From Amyelois transitella (taxonomy: Eukaryota; Arthropoda; Insecta; Lepidoptera; Pyralidae): a DNA stretch of 64,000 nt. Position 1 is the stretch's first letter. Each line of letters starts with the position of its first letter. The stretch covers positions 5,235,501 through 5,299,500 of the forward strand of contig NC_083510.1 of NCBI RefSeq assembly GCF_032362555.1, written 5' to 3'. A program made the translations under genes and the position numbers. The notes under the pieces are model-generated. The model did no database searches. It was not told the origin of the DNA and was given only the letters and a program-made list of their open reading frames with translations. Below are positions 39,401 through 54,400 of this stretch, in pieces.

Positions 39401-42400
39401 TGACCCGAGTTTCGAGAATATTATGCACATCATAAAATCTGATTCGTCCCGCTCGTAACAAATTCAGCAATTTCTTATTCCTGTTCGGACGACTTTACTG
39501 AATATCTTCACCTTTTTACTTGTCGGTAATACCATTTCTTATGCCAGCACATTTTACGGGTGAGATTATTATTCAAAAGAAAATTTCAACATTAATACGA
39601 GTAGGTAGCTAATTTTATTCTTAATCTAGACAAAGCAATTCGTGGTTAATTATTGTGATTTGTGACGCCTCGTTATGTGTAATATATTATGAACACATGT
39701 CACCAGTGACGCGGAACTATTGCGGCTCTCACCACAGAAGGAAATATTGCTATTAAACCATTTTATTATATCATTGTTAATTTTACAGTTTAAGCATCAT
39801 CACCACAATTGTAATCGTGGGCTAGCTGTGAGACACGACTTTGACTTGAAAGTCAATATATAGTGCAGCGAGAGTGAAGCAACTGCTTACTGAGTTAGAT
39901 TATTTTCTACCAATATTTTTTTTAGTTTCCATACAGATAGAGTAGCATTTCCATAACTAACTATCTTTATTTCATCAATGTCTGAAATAGGTGTACCAAC
40001 TAACTACCAACTAATAAAATACTATGCAGGTTTTAATGTTTATTTTTTAATAAATTCATTTACACCAAAAACGGAAAATTATATCTCTGTATATAATTAT
40101 ATACTTCATAGCAACGTCCTGCTTTTCCGGGCGACTGTCTCTGTAAACACCTTGAACTCACTGCTTACTTGAGTGTGAAATATAGGCCGCACTGATTTAA
40201 ATCGATAATACTCGTATCTTTACAGCTTCATAGAAGTTATTATTTCATTGATATTATCTTTTTCTTGATATGTGTCTTTAATATTTTTATGTTTATTTAC
40301 AATATCTGAAGGTTTTTAGGTATATACATATATAGTGTGAAAAGCTAATTTTGTTGGGTTATGTCCCAAATCGAAGAGGTCAGGGAGGGGCACCGACAAG
40401 ATGGACAGACTTGATCAGAACTGTCACGTGCACCAATCTCCAGAAGGCCATAGTGCACGCGCAGGACCTAGATTCCTGGATTACCTTCTTGAGAAAAGAA
40501 GTTTATGATGGTCACGTCCTTCACACCTGAGGAATCGACGTAGAAGAAGATCGTATTTAGTCAAAAACGCCATGGCACTTCATATATCAGGTCGAGTTCT
40601 ATCAAGTTCGAAAGTTCGAGTTGCACCAAGGAGTTTCGATCGAAACTTGTTCAGAGAGTTAGTAACGAGGTAACCAGAGTAATCGGCCCATCACATAAAT
40701 TACATGAGCGTGCCGAGTAACTCGCAGCTGTCACGTACAGACGCTATTTCATAGGGCGGTTGGCGATCCTCGACTTTATCATAACAACCACGATTAATGG
40801 CGTGCCGTGAATGGAATCGTTACCAGCTTTTTGCATACATAAAGGCAATGGGCTTTTCCGGAATATCTTTAATTGCAGTATAATCAATAAGGCATCAGTA
40901 GATAGAAATGTGAACGTAAAGTAAGGGTAAGATGATTCTATTCATATCTCAATAGATAAAATGAAGTGTTATGGTAATTTATACAACTAATTTCTTATAT
41001 GGGTGGGACCAAGATCATAGGCGCCTATTCCGAGTCTTGCTCTTGAATCAAGGCTACTTGATGATATATTACATATACGAGTATATATGTGATAGATGAT
41101 ATATATGAAGGTACGATGTGAGGTTATAACCTCAGCGTTGTAGCTTGAGGTAGTAACAAATTTATCTTAATGGACAAAATTCATTTGGGTCGCCAACCTA
41201 GTAAGTCTATATAACCTTAGTGTGATGAAAATTACGATGATGCATGCAAACTAAATTTGAGATGAGAAAAAAAATTATTCAGCTAAGTGATTGTTTTTAT
41301 ATAACTTTATAAACACATATCTAAAGTTACATCAAAATTTCTTGCGGGATAGACAGAGTCAACAGTCTTGTCTGATGACTCTGTCTAACATGTCTTCAAA
41401 TGACTGAATCGATAATTAATCGCTTAATCGCTTTTTACGACATCTATAAGAAGCTATAGAGTAGGCCTAGTTTGAAGTGCAGGGAACCACACGATACTTG
41501 CAAAATAACGATAATTCGAAATTAACTTTCATTGAACCGGAAACCTTGTGAAATTTCCAAATAAACCTTTCTAGATATTTCGATAAGTCAGAGGGGTAAA
41601 GTTGGATACCAGTTCACCCCAAAAGAGCGAAGTGTAAATTATAGGGGAAGTCCTACGTTCAGCAGTGGACGCCCTAAGGCTGAATGATGATAAGAATAAT
41701 ATAAGGTATCTTTTTGTGTTTTTATTTTGAACTTTTAATTAAACTCACGTTGGCGATAGTATAAGAGAGATGCAGATGCGAAGGCGAGGCCCTTAACACC
41801 GGGACGCCGGCTCGGCTGGCGGCGGTGACGACGGCGGCCGATGCTGGGCCGCCGCCGTACACGAAGAGCGCCGCGACCCGCCGACCACCGATGGCTGAGC
41901 AGGTCTGCTCCAGCAACCGCACGCTAAATCTGGCAGACAAAGGTATTGTTTTCATATCACTACATAGTACAAAACAAAGTCGCTATTTTAGTCTGTTTGT
42001 CTGCATGCTTAAATCTTTAAAATTACGCAACGGATTTTGATGCGGTTTTTTGTAACAAGTAGAGTGATTCAAGAGGAAGGTTTTTATGTATAATAACATA
42101 ACATTTATAATTTTGCACCCGTGCGAAGCCGGGGCGGGTCGCTAGTATTATTATATAGGTATGTACAATTACTTGATACTTGATAAATGTCATGGGATAT
42201 GAGATCAACAATATAACCAAATTATTACACAAATCGAATCCCGTTTGACTAACCTATATTTGATCGCAGTCAAACACATCCATTTCGTTACAATCATTTC
42301 ATACATACACAAGTTACACCCCTTTCCCAGAGGAATAGGATGAGACCATCTTTATACTTGCCAGAAGCCCTGCATACTTCTTTACTTAAGTTAACTTATG

Positions 42401-45400
42401 TTTATTTAGTAAGTAATTAAATAAATAATAAAATAAATAAATATATACGGGACAAATTAAGATTAAAAACGCGAACTTTATGGTAGCAAGTTCAATCCTA
42501 CAACTTATTCCATTTTAAATAATTAAGTCCGAAAGTAGGAACACCATTGAAGTATGCATCCACATGAACAAAGTCACGAGCCCAGCGTTACAATGAGAAA
42601 AACTTTATCAGCGAAAGTTTCGTTACCCGCTGGTGGTTTCTTTGTTTCAACTATATAACATGCACGCTTGACTTTCGACAAACAAAATTCGTTACGAGTT
42701 TTATCATAATAATGTCGGCATATGCTCCCCTTTGTCAATGCCTCGTTCAGCGGCTGAACAATGTATTCACTATTCAGCCCGTAGAATTATGCTGTTATAA
42801 CTTTAGCTAAAGTATGTAATGTTCAGCTGCACTTGTGTTAACGATAGCGTTCGTAGTACTCGTAAATTTTACAATATTTGTTACGTTAAATAGTTTCACG
42901 CACGTTCTTTAATGGCTTACAACAACATTTTATTCTGCAATACATTTTTACTGCAACAAACCCAAATGCAATTGCCATAAAAGACTTGAGGGCCTTAAGT
43001 TTTTAGAAGATTGAGGCCAAAACTAAAAATTTTAAAATTCAAAATTAACTACTCTCTTACGCGTTCTCTCTCCGAATAGAAAGAGATTTTATTTTTATAT
43101 TATTCAGTTTCCATACAACTACTAAGGCTGGGTTTTTTTTTCTGTCAGACTTTTTAAAAAAGATTCAATCGGGCAGAGCTTTAAGACATTTTTATGGTGA
43201 TTTATTGAGTCGCTGTGTCAATTTCGATTTGAATTATAAAATTTTAAGGTTTCGGCTTCAATCTCCTAAAAAATGAAGGCCCGCGAGGCTTTTTATTCAA
43301 TTGCATTTGAGGTTTTTGCAGTAAAAATATATCGCAGAATAAAATTTGAGATTCTTCTTTGTAAAGACAGACGAGAGTATTGATTCCTATGTCTGAATAG
43401 TTCAATCTATGAATTTCCTCTTTATAGATGTAGATGAAAAAATTAAAGCTTTATTCACATCTGCAGTGGATGTAAGGTAAGGATTGTGTAACCTTTTAAA
43501 TGTAGAACAGTGCTCCTCGACTTAATTACGACCGCAATCGGATCTCAACAGATCATTTACACACATTACAATGCACTCACATTGACCTATTTATACAATC
43601 GATGATACGAATATGGCGTGCTCTAGTGGTCAAGATTATTTGAATACTAGAGGCCGCCCGCGACTTCGTCCGCATGGAAACCCTATCAATCCCGCGGAAA
43701 CTCTGGGATAAAAAGTAGCCTATGTGTTATTCTGGGTCTTTAGCTACCTACATACCAAATTTCATGGTAATCGGTTCAGTAGTTTTTGCGTGAAAGAGTA
43801 ACAAACATCCATACAAACTTTCGCCTTTATAATAGTAGTAGGATAATGCTATAGTTGAATTATTCCCACCTACCTATTTATCTATTCAGCCAGTTCATTG
43901 TTACGATATAAATTTTATTTTTCACTATATTATATACACGGCCTAAATTAAAAATATTCTAAATATTTAATAACAATTGTTTAACACAATAAACCTCATT
44001 GTAAGGGAAATTTGCGGAATAATTTGATGATTGAGAATAAGTTATTCTTTATGACTGCAATGTCATAGACAATTGATCGATCGCTTTTGTCTGCAAATTT
44101 CGATATTGGGTTCTTTGTAGTTCCTTTCGTTAATATTGCAAAATAAATCCATAAAATACCTTTAAGTCCGACTAAAGTCTTACTTATAACTTTTCATTCA
44201 TCTTATACAAAATCGACAGACAAAAATCTCGAAGATGCTCTTCCACGTTCAACTCGGATGACTCCATGATATGGTATGGTAATTCATAGAGTGATACGAA
44301 AAAAACAATCTCAATTTTGTAAGCCTAATACCCTTATTTGACTTCTACAATTCATACACATGCATACTGACAAAATGTATGTATTTTGTCAGTATGCATG
44401 TGCACTTTATCGCACCACCAACTTAGTTTTTTCTGTTTGGTCAGCTGGTTGACTGGTAGAGAATGCCAAGCGGCATTAAGTCCGCCTTTTGTACATTTTT
44501 GTTTTTGTGCAATAAAGTTTAAATAAATAAATAAATAAATTTGCGCGATTAGACTTGGAGCTGACGTACTTACACTAGTTATCCTTTCTTCGCTATCAGT
44601 CCTGTGTGGAAGCTAGAGTAATTAAAATCTTCATTTGAAAACTACATATAAAGCAACATACTGTATAATGTCTCAATAACAAACACAATACAATATGTAC
44701 ATAGCTGTACACCAGCCAACGAACTGCAATAAAGGATTCAGTCCCCATTCACTCATTCAACGTCTCAGAAGTCGTTTGAAATTTAAAGCTCTAAAAGCTC
44801 TTGGACTTGAAGCTGCTTCTATTTACTGATGTCTAGCCGGGAGTATCCGAAAGTGTGGAGTCGATTCGAAAGGATAGTCGATGAAGGAACTCTTCGGTTC
44901 GAAATATCGGATATTCCCGATTCGATGTGGAGCACCGCCGTAGAGTTTATGCTGGGAAATTATATTCGAGAAGACGTGTGGTGGATTGCTGCAGGTACGG
45001 TTATTATATTTTTATTACTGGGAAAATATCGAAGTTGAAATTCCAACTTCGATGTTTTTCCAGTAATAATGTGAATGAAGTCAAATGTATATTTGATATT
45101 TTATTTGATGTTAGATTAAAATGTAATTCCTAGAATTTAAATTTATGTATTTGGTCCTTTTACCACAGTCGTATTTCCTGTATTACCAGTAGGTAAACAG
45201 ATAAAATTTTTCCATGAAATGTTGAGAGAACAATATTAATATTGTGAAAAATTTGATATATCGGAAAGCTTAGCATCTTTATTTTTCTAAACTCGCAATT
45301 AAGTAGAAAATCGACGTAAGATTATATTTTCCGCATGTTGTTAATGAATTTCAAATGTGGGAAAAGCGGCAAAGTACTTAACAAACATTAATCAAGAGCG

Positions 45401-48400
45401 CCTAATCTGCGCGTGAGAATTTTTTGCAATTAGCTTAATCCCAACTTACGTTCGCCAACGCCTCCTTACGCAAGAAAATGCTCGAGTCATTAGCCATTTT
45501 CTTGGTACGAGCGGCCCAATTACGTACCAGCACGATATAACCATAGAATAGAAACATAGCTCATAGCAATTGTGGTGTGAGCATTTTTCTCTCAGTTCAG
45601 GTATAGGTAAGAAGCTAAAAATAAAAATTGAACACTTTTGGTAGATTATTGGAAAGCCACCATTATTCAACGAACTCCTGCATATTGATTTCATTTCAGT
45701 CAGTTGATACTACATGATAAAATTATTTTATACTGAAACAAAAAAATTAATGGGACTGAAATTACAACGCACATACAAAGCAAAAGAATGGATTTGGTTG
45801 AAGTTATTTATGCTATGGTGGTAATAGCGTGTGGTATTTTTCTCAAACAGACAATACATTAGACTGTCGAGTTCAAGTATTTGAGGTCCCTACAATACTA
45901 TGCCAGTACCGTATTTCACTTTCATTTGTAGCTGGGGACAGGGAGAGGGGGTGGCTACCTTAAATGTGGTATCGTTAGACACCCTTTTCATCCGAGGGTC
46001 CCTCCTTGCTAAGATACGAAATTATAACTTCATTTTGACAACCCAATTGAGGACAGTTAAAAGTAAATATGCCAAAATTTTCATCACGACGATTTTATGG
46101 ATTTTAAATGTGCTAATTTTCTTCACAAAAAAGTTTTCGTGTGACATGTTTCTTATAAACACAAAACATAAATTCTTAACATCAAACATATATAAGGATC
46201 GCCATTGTATTCAATGCCTACTCTAATTAAAACTTATAAACTATAACTTCTAAAATAAAGCTCCTTGGTTAATAGAAGGTAATAAATAAAACTTTTACTT
46301 TTCACTTTCATAAAAAAAATGAAAGATGTTTAGCTATATACTTACGTACTTATCTTTGTATGCTAAAGGAATTGCATAAAGAACATTAGTCAAACATTTA
46401 CCACTTCGTTAAACTATTATTTTCCTCTATAGTAATGTGTGCCGTGTGGTTCCCAGCACCAATACAAAAAAGAATAGGACCACTCCATCTCTTTCCCGTG
46501 GGTGTCGTAAAAGGCGACTAAGGGATAGGCTTACAAATTTGGGATTCTTTTTAGGCGATGGGCGAGCAACCTATCACTATTTGAATCTCAATTCTATCAT
46601 TAAGCCAAATAGCTGAACGTGGCCATTTAGTCTTTTCACGACTGTTGGCTCGTCTACCCCGCAAGGGATATAGACGTGACAGTATGTATGTATAATAAGT
46701 AATCAGTTTATATTGTAGTTTTATGAACCTCACTTCAAAAGAAAGTTAACTTTTTTAATCGATTTATTAAATTTTCTTTCCGTTCCAACAAATTAGACTA
46801 ACAAACCCCACCGGCGTTCAAATAAACGGATCAAAACTAAGGCGGCGAATGAAAAATTTTTAAGCGAAATAATTTTATTCAAATTGATTCAGGATGGGAG
46901 ATTTATTCAGCTAAAGTTGTTAACGCAGTGTAGTCAATTAATTTAACATTGACAGGTACGGCGAAGGACCTTGAAGCAGTACAGGAATATAGAGTGCTCC
47001 TGACATCGATCATTAGGCAGAAAATGAGTTTGGCGTGCTTCTTGGCTGAGGGGGACGGCTCGGGACGCACTCTCGTCGGCGTCAATATGTGTTTGCCTCA
47101 GGAAAAGGGACGCTTCGTTGAGCACAATCCGGTTGAAAATGATTGTCTAACCTGTACTGGTACTTTGTAAGCACTCCCGTACTAATCGTATTACTCGCAG
47201 CACTGTAGGTAGATGAGACCTGAAGTGAATATTGTGCTTGATTTATTTATTATTCCTGTAGTTGAGCAGTTCATTCTATAATTATTAGTACTTAATAAAG
47301 TTGAACAATATTCAGCTAATAATTTTAAAAAGCACGGAGTCGAATATATTTTGTAATAATATCGTGCCTTATATATTTATTTAACTTTTATTTCAGGCGG
47401 AACGATGAAACTTGTACTTTCATGAAAAGATAGGATTACATGTTTAATCGCGATTAATTTTTTAAATTACATTTTATACAACGTAACGAAAAAGCTTAAA
47501 ATGAATGTTTTATTCATTTGTACACTAACAATTTACACGGTGATATGTAAATCTCCCTCATCTTTTCACGAAGAAAGAATATATTTTGTTTCAAGCATGT
47601 CTGCGTACAATTTTCTTTTTTTTATTTTATGTTCCATTTCGTTGGCCTCCCTGTTATCCGTAGCCGAGAATCGGTTCCCATTTATTCTCCCGTTTTATCC
47701 ATTCAAGGTCGACCCTTCACCCTTCGTTATTTATCCAGCAGATCTTTTGCCTAATTAAATGATATAACGTAAATATTAGTAAAAGTTTTTTTTTAATAAT
47801 TTGATTTAATTAGTCAAAACGATATATAAGTAGATATATATATTTTTATTATTTAATTACATATTATCCAATGAACTAACGTGTATTAACTACTTAACAT
47901 ATTTTATACACCATATAAGACAAGGAAATAGTGGGGAATACTTAACGTGGGCGAATCTGTGAATACAAATATGTAGAGCAAAATATAACAATTATCTAAT
48001 TGCGTACGTCTTGTTCAAGGTCAAGATTTATTTGACATTTGTAATAAATTAGTTGAACAAAGATATAATTACTAATCTTTGGTAACGTTCGAACAAAAAG
48101 ATTCAAGTAAATGAATAGGAGTAATTCCGACGATAAGGAATACAAATTTGAAGATTCTACTGTACTGCAAAACATCGCTGCTTTTCGAGCATTGCGAATC
48201 AAAAGGTGTATAGGACAATACGATTATGCATTATGCAACTCCTTCGGAGAAGTTTATGCAGTCTTTCGGGCAGCGGAACATTGCTATTTGAAAATTCCTT
48301 ACCAACTTTATACCACGAAACATATTGTGGTAAAATGTTTATATAAGTTTTCTAAACTTTAAAATTTCAACAAATTTTTGCTACTTTTAAGATCTTGTTC

Positions 48401-51400
48401 TTTTATCTATATTCTTGGCTTCGTATTTAGGCATTTTGTGTACATTGTATTTCTATTTTATTTACTTAGTACTAAAACTTACCAAGTTTAAATCTATTAA
48501 AGGTAGTGTAGCTCTCTTATTCATCCATTTAGTGCAAACTTCATTGTAAATTATTCTTTTTGTTTGACTTTCATTAGCAAAAAAATCACTTCATTAAAAT
48601 ATAAGCCTTCTGTTGATAAAAAAATGACTTTAGAAAAGCCACTAAAGTTAACGAATTAGATAAAGTCTTAAGAGACGAATATCTCTTGTTTGCAGCCAAA
48701 AACGAAGCCGGGTTTGCTGTCACTGCGAATGTTCGTGGAGGCTATGAAAGTGACAGTGATATATGATAAATACGGCGTGAATAAATATCTCATGGGAGCT
48801 GGTCTTTCAGTGACACCGGAGTACAGGGGGCTGGGTATTGCGGTTGAACTACTTAAATCCAGGTATATTTTACTGCAATATTCTTAAGACAAAGGTTTTG
48901 ATGTATGTTCTCGAACCATTAGGATAATAATAGAAAAGTAAGAATAAACGTAGCTATAAAAATGAATATAAAAGGCTACTATTACAATTGTGAAATTACT
49001 GTATTTCTTGCATACCAGAATTTTAAAAACAATGGCGAAGATTAAATTTATGATCGAGATCGATAATGATGAGAGATAAACTTTCGATCCTATAACAACT
49101 AAATTGGCAAGTCTACTACAATACCGTCATAATAATGACATAAACCTTCGTTTTCAAAAAACTTTACTATATTTATAGATGTTCTTATAATTTTAAGCTA
49201 AAATACATCTCCACACGCTTTTCAAATAATTTCTCCCCAGCCAGTACGTAGAGTCATTTGGAAGAAACTAATTTAAATTCCTCAAGGGAGCTGTTGTGCT
49301 TTGTTAGTTAATTACTCCGAAATGATCTGATTCTGAAATTGGCATTTAGATTTCCTTTATAAAATTATGTAGAAATAAGGTACGTATTTTTTGGAAGGAA
49401 CAACCGATCGTGTGGTATGAAAATTGCCTTTATTAGTATATTTTCTTCTAAATATAGCAGCATAGCATTAAAACGGAATTTTTATATAGTTACTCAACTA
49501 AATCATATTACATTAAAATGCGTCGTGTAGGTTAACGTGTTGTGTTGGTCAAGCTAGCTGGCTTAAGATGTTTAAATTGCATGTGAGCTGGGATTTCCGT
49601 CTGTTTGTTCTAGTAAATAGCCAACGGGCATTCCATTTCTGTAAACGTTTAACAAACGGATTACATTACCCAGCAGAAGTATGTTGTATTTAGATAGGGG
49701 TCATATTATATGAAGATAAAGATTTTTATATATATTTAACATGCTTTTAGTTAGAAAAGTCTTTTATTTGATGTTCAGAATGTCATAAAATTCGTTCTCA
49801 AGATTTGATAAGTATTGATACAAAAATGTATCGATGCGTTTAATTTTGCATATTTTGATGTGAAAAAATATTCTTAGTATAAAGTTTCTCATTAGCTGAT
49901 AATGATATTTTATTTACAATACGTATCAATCAGTTAATATGCTTTTATCATCTAGTGTCAATATATTTCTATCTCACCTTTTTCACCGACTTGGTACTTA
50001 AAAACCGACGAGCATTAATGTGGATGAAGCATAAGAATTTAAAAAAAGGTTTTATATGATGTTTCGTATTCACAGATTATTTTCTCAAATTTCAGAATGA
50101 CACTCGCCAAAGAATTGGGTTATCAAGCCACCGGTGGCATCTTCACGAGTGCCCCAGCACAGCGCTCTGCGGAAAAGGCTGACATGGAATGTCTCCACGA
50201 AGTCCCATACAAGAAGTTCGGAAAACAGTGCGGCGTCACATTCGACACAAACACCGAAAACCTGAAAATATTCGGAATTCAACTCTGAGATAAACAAGAG
50301 CAATAAATATAAAACTTGCTCGCCATTATATAATATTCAAAGAATGTTGCTGGTCTATACTGAATTCATAAATTACCCCTGATATATTTAAAGTCTGGAT
50401 AGGATTTATTGGATCGTATTTTGTAACTATTTAATATCATTTTCTTATGAATAAAATACAGCTGTATTTATTCATGTAGCAATAAACGAAATATATAAGA
50501 CATAACTCTTAATTCTTGAGTACAAACATTTTATTTCTTATGATAGTCCATGCGTACCAAAATTTTGCTCGCTACGAATTCATAGTCCACTATACTAGAA
50601 TACTCTCCCAACAGCACTATAAATGCAACTACATCGTAGACATCAAATGAATAATACATGACAATGTAGGAAGCTAAGCAGACATCATTAACATACGTGA
50701 CCGTATTTGGGCCAAAGCTTAAAGACGCCTGTGGTTAATTGTCAGAAGGCAACCACACTCAGTTGAACTGAGATTGCCAAGGGATGATAAATTGTACCAG
50801 CTGTAACAGTAAAATAGTGTACAGATAGAAATACAACTAAGTTATAAATTATACTGTTACGTACAGACACTTCGTATGATTTAGGTCTGGCTTAATTTAA
50901 GCGTGGCCCGTTTTGCTTATACTATGTGAAACAATTGTAATAACCGGAGCATTTTTTTTATAAATTCCCAGTATTGATATAACTACAGATTTATAACAAT
51001 TTAATTGAGAAATACATATATTTTTGAAGTATTGTGATTAATTTTGATTACAGAGCAGATAACAGTCATCCTTTTCAATAATAATATCTTATTTTTGGCA
51101 CCATGCCGCAAGCGCACCACTTTTCCAATTATTGATATTACTTTTATTTCCTTTTTTTTAAGTTAGGTTTTATTATAATTAGGTATAGATTATTTTAATA
51201 TATTTTTTAAATGTATAATATGTCTATACAAAATGTTTTACATATAATTATTTTTATTTTGAGATTCTACTCTCTTCCCCTATCCTCTCGCATATCTAGT
51301 TTCAACATTAATAGATAAGTCACGATGGTAAAAGCTTTTACAAATCCGTACAGTGGTTAAAGATTAGCCGGAACTCAACACGTACAAAAGGACAGACTCC

Positions 51401-54400
51401 GTGGACTATCATAGTGCCTGATTCTGAATACTAATTAGGACAAGTTCCATAACGACTGACTACAAAATGGAATGCTACTTGGTTGTTTTAAAAGAGATAA
51501 ACCGAACGTTAGTTGAATACATTAATAAAGTCAATACTAATGTTATACATATTATTTATTCATTCACTTGTTAATATAATCGTCTATATCTCTTGCGGGG
51601 TAGACAGAGTGTAAGACTGAAAACCTTAAAAGAGTGATAGGCCGTAATAATTTTATTATAGCATATCGCTGATATTTTGCTTGCAGTTAAAGTAGACAGA
51701 GTTTAATGAAAAAAAAGCTTTTTCTGTATGAAACACTGGCCAGTAATAATAAAAAAAACCAAGTTACAAACTTTATTTTGGAATTGGAACACCTTTAAAG
51801 TTTGATGGTCTGAGCACGCCGCCGGAGGGAAACGGTAAGGTATTCCAAGGACGGACAGCTTAGACCGAGAAAATTTTGAATGGAATTTCGTAGCACAAAC
51901 AGGATTCGCACAAAGAATTTCAGCACTTTAAAGAGTGTGAGGGATTAAAAGTCACTTTTTTTTATTTTGACTAATATTTTCAAGATTTTTATTTTATTTG
52001 TAACGAATAAACTCAAAAACTTCTGGACGGATTTTTTAAATACAGAGATTTCTATCTCTGACCTAGATGATAAAGTCCTTCAGGAGTAACATATGTTACT
52101 TACTTCTTTCTGAAAATTCCTGCGGGATCTAAGCTCCGTGCAAAGGTCTGATTTTTAAAAATCAGATAAATTTAAATCGGTCTTGCGCATGATAGGTTCC
52201 GAACTATCATGACTGCTTTTACCTTGCTATTAGATCGTTCAAAAATTTATTAAAAATTATGTCTGTTGTCCATTTAAATAATTCCTTTGTTTTTATTGAA
52301 AAGTATATAGGTATACAACTACAGATACAGCCTGGTGTTTTTGACAGACAGCCAAAGGATAGTAAAAGGATCTCATTTTATTGACAGGGTTCCGTACCTT
52401 AAAGGTATTCTGAGATGTGTGTTAACTGCAAATGAGAAAAGTCGCAATTACCTTAATTCTTTTAAATATAAACAAAAAAAAAATAACAAAAAAGTTACAA
52501 CACGATATGGATTTATAAATGCGTTAGTTTCTAATACCAATAATAAAAAATTAATAATAAATATAAAAAGCCCAATTGGATTTGATTGGATTGGTTTACA
52601 TCCAATGACATTATTGTTGAATCTCTAAAGGTTAATGTAGCTAAATGTTCACTTCCCGCTAAATTAGAAACAAAATGACAAAATTGATAACAAAGGCATC
52701 TCAAAATAAAAGGAATTCTCAAATTTAGCCACTCATTTCATTTTCCTTATGAATTTAGTTGATTGCTTCCAATCGAACAAATGATTTTATTTTTTTACGG
52801 CGGCTTCGTCATTTTTATGATAGAAAAAATTGAGATACTACAGAATTAAAAATTGTTATCTTATCTAAGATATATTTACTTCGTTTATTATTTCTCTCTT
52901 CTTATTATAGGCAGAAAAGTTTTTGCCACCTGATTCTGGGAGCCATTCTAATTTAACTTGTTTAGAAAACTCTCGATTCAGCTTTACTACGTAATACAGA
53001 TTCCATGAAAGACTTCAATTTCTTGTTTCTTTTATAAAAATTTTTTTCGACTATTTAGGCGCCATATCAAACAAGATTAAATCAATAAGCATTTTCCTAT
53101 TTTTTTATTCTTAAGTTGCTTACTGGTATCAAAGTAAACCTTCAACATTCATGGCTTATAAAAATAACAATTTTTATGAAGTCTAGCCAGTCAAGTGATT
53201 TGATGGTAAGAAAGCAAAATAGGTTCTTTTAAGAAGTCAACGACCAAATTCCAGTCAAAGGTCATATGACATTAACTTCGAAAAGAACTCTTATAGACTA
53301 ACTCATGTGTGCTTCTACGTACACCCCAATTAAGATATCTCTTTAAGATTTGATATTTGTGGGTAACAACATTCACCAGTAGAGTGAAATTTTTGCATAT
53401 GACTGATATTTTTGGGTCTTATTTGGGGTATGGTTATTTTTACTTAATAAGAAAACAAACGGTAATAATAATAACTTATATGACTACATTAGTAACAAAG
53501 TGGCGATATCATTATTACGAGTATTATCGTTATTAGTTTTTTATTTAGTTCAACTTCAGTGACTCTTTAGTATTTCATCAAAAGTATAAAACCTTTAAAA
53601 AATATTTACAAATTCTAAAAAAGATGACCTTAATTTTTATAAACTCTTTTATTAATCTAGAATTGAAATATTGTACAAATTTATTTTACTGCAACAACTA
53701 GCGACAAGCAATAATATTACTGAAGACCTCACAATAGTAACGTGCTTAGTTGGAAAGCGTTTTTAACCCCCTTTTCCAATCTCGCTCGCGTCTTCTCCAA
53801 TATGTGAGATTGGCGGAATTATTGTACTTCACACAATGGAGGATATAAATAATAGAGCGATGTGAACTCCTTCACGGTCTTAAGTGAGATTTTCTATAAG
53901 ACCACACTATCCTTTTTGAAATACTCTTTATTTGTCTATTTTCTGAGTTACGTAGGTAAGGTAGGTTGTTGGAATCAAAACAAATGCAATCAAAATAAGC
54001 ATGTAACCATGATGAGAGATGCATTATGTTTATTAGTCCCGTCGCGTGTTAAGGTACCTGACTTTACCTGAAACCCCAACATTCACAGTAGGTTTAAACT
54101 TTTTATCAAACATATATTATTATAACCGACAAATAGTATTTCGAAGATTTCCTGTACCACTTATATTTTGTGAGCCGATCGAATGGAACCAACTTCAACT
54201 AAATCCATAAAGTGTTTCACTCTGAACGACATGTATTGGTCTTGTTCGAAATCGAAACTTCGAAGTATATTGTTCTTAGGAGTGACAAGATCGATAAGAT
54301 GTTCCTCACTTTGTTCAGGTATTTGTTGAAGAGGCTGTTTATGATTCGGGTGAATTTTGAAATTTAGAATATGTAGGTTTCATGTAGGTTGCATGTTGTC

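Larger units (their letters stand above)
38984..41748. other. Nmdar2 intron 2 with LINE and Rep-A fragments
   Basis: Contains a fold-back hairpin (39164-39206), an RTE-like coding remnant (40366-40535), a Rep-A copy (41338-41505) and an RTE-like 3' tail (41575-41700). No host gene was seen. Confidence 0.6.

Noticed and set aside
47398..47432. Possible exon after 'tttatttcag' downstream of acetyltransferase exon 2
   Set aside because: The acceptor phase fits exon 2 but the frame meets a stop (TAG) after about a dozen codons, with no donor before it. It might be an alternative 3' end but is unsupported.
48111..48362. 83-codon plus-strand frame between acetyltransferase exons 2 and 3
   Set aside because: Considered as the missing exon, but it has no acceptable acceptor and donor giving the needed phase and no resemblance to the GNAT fold.
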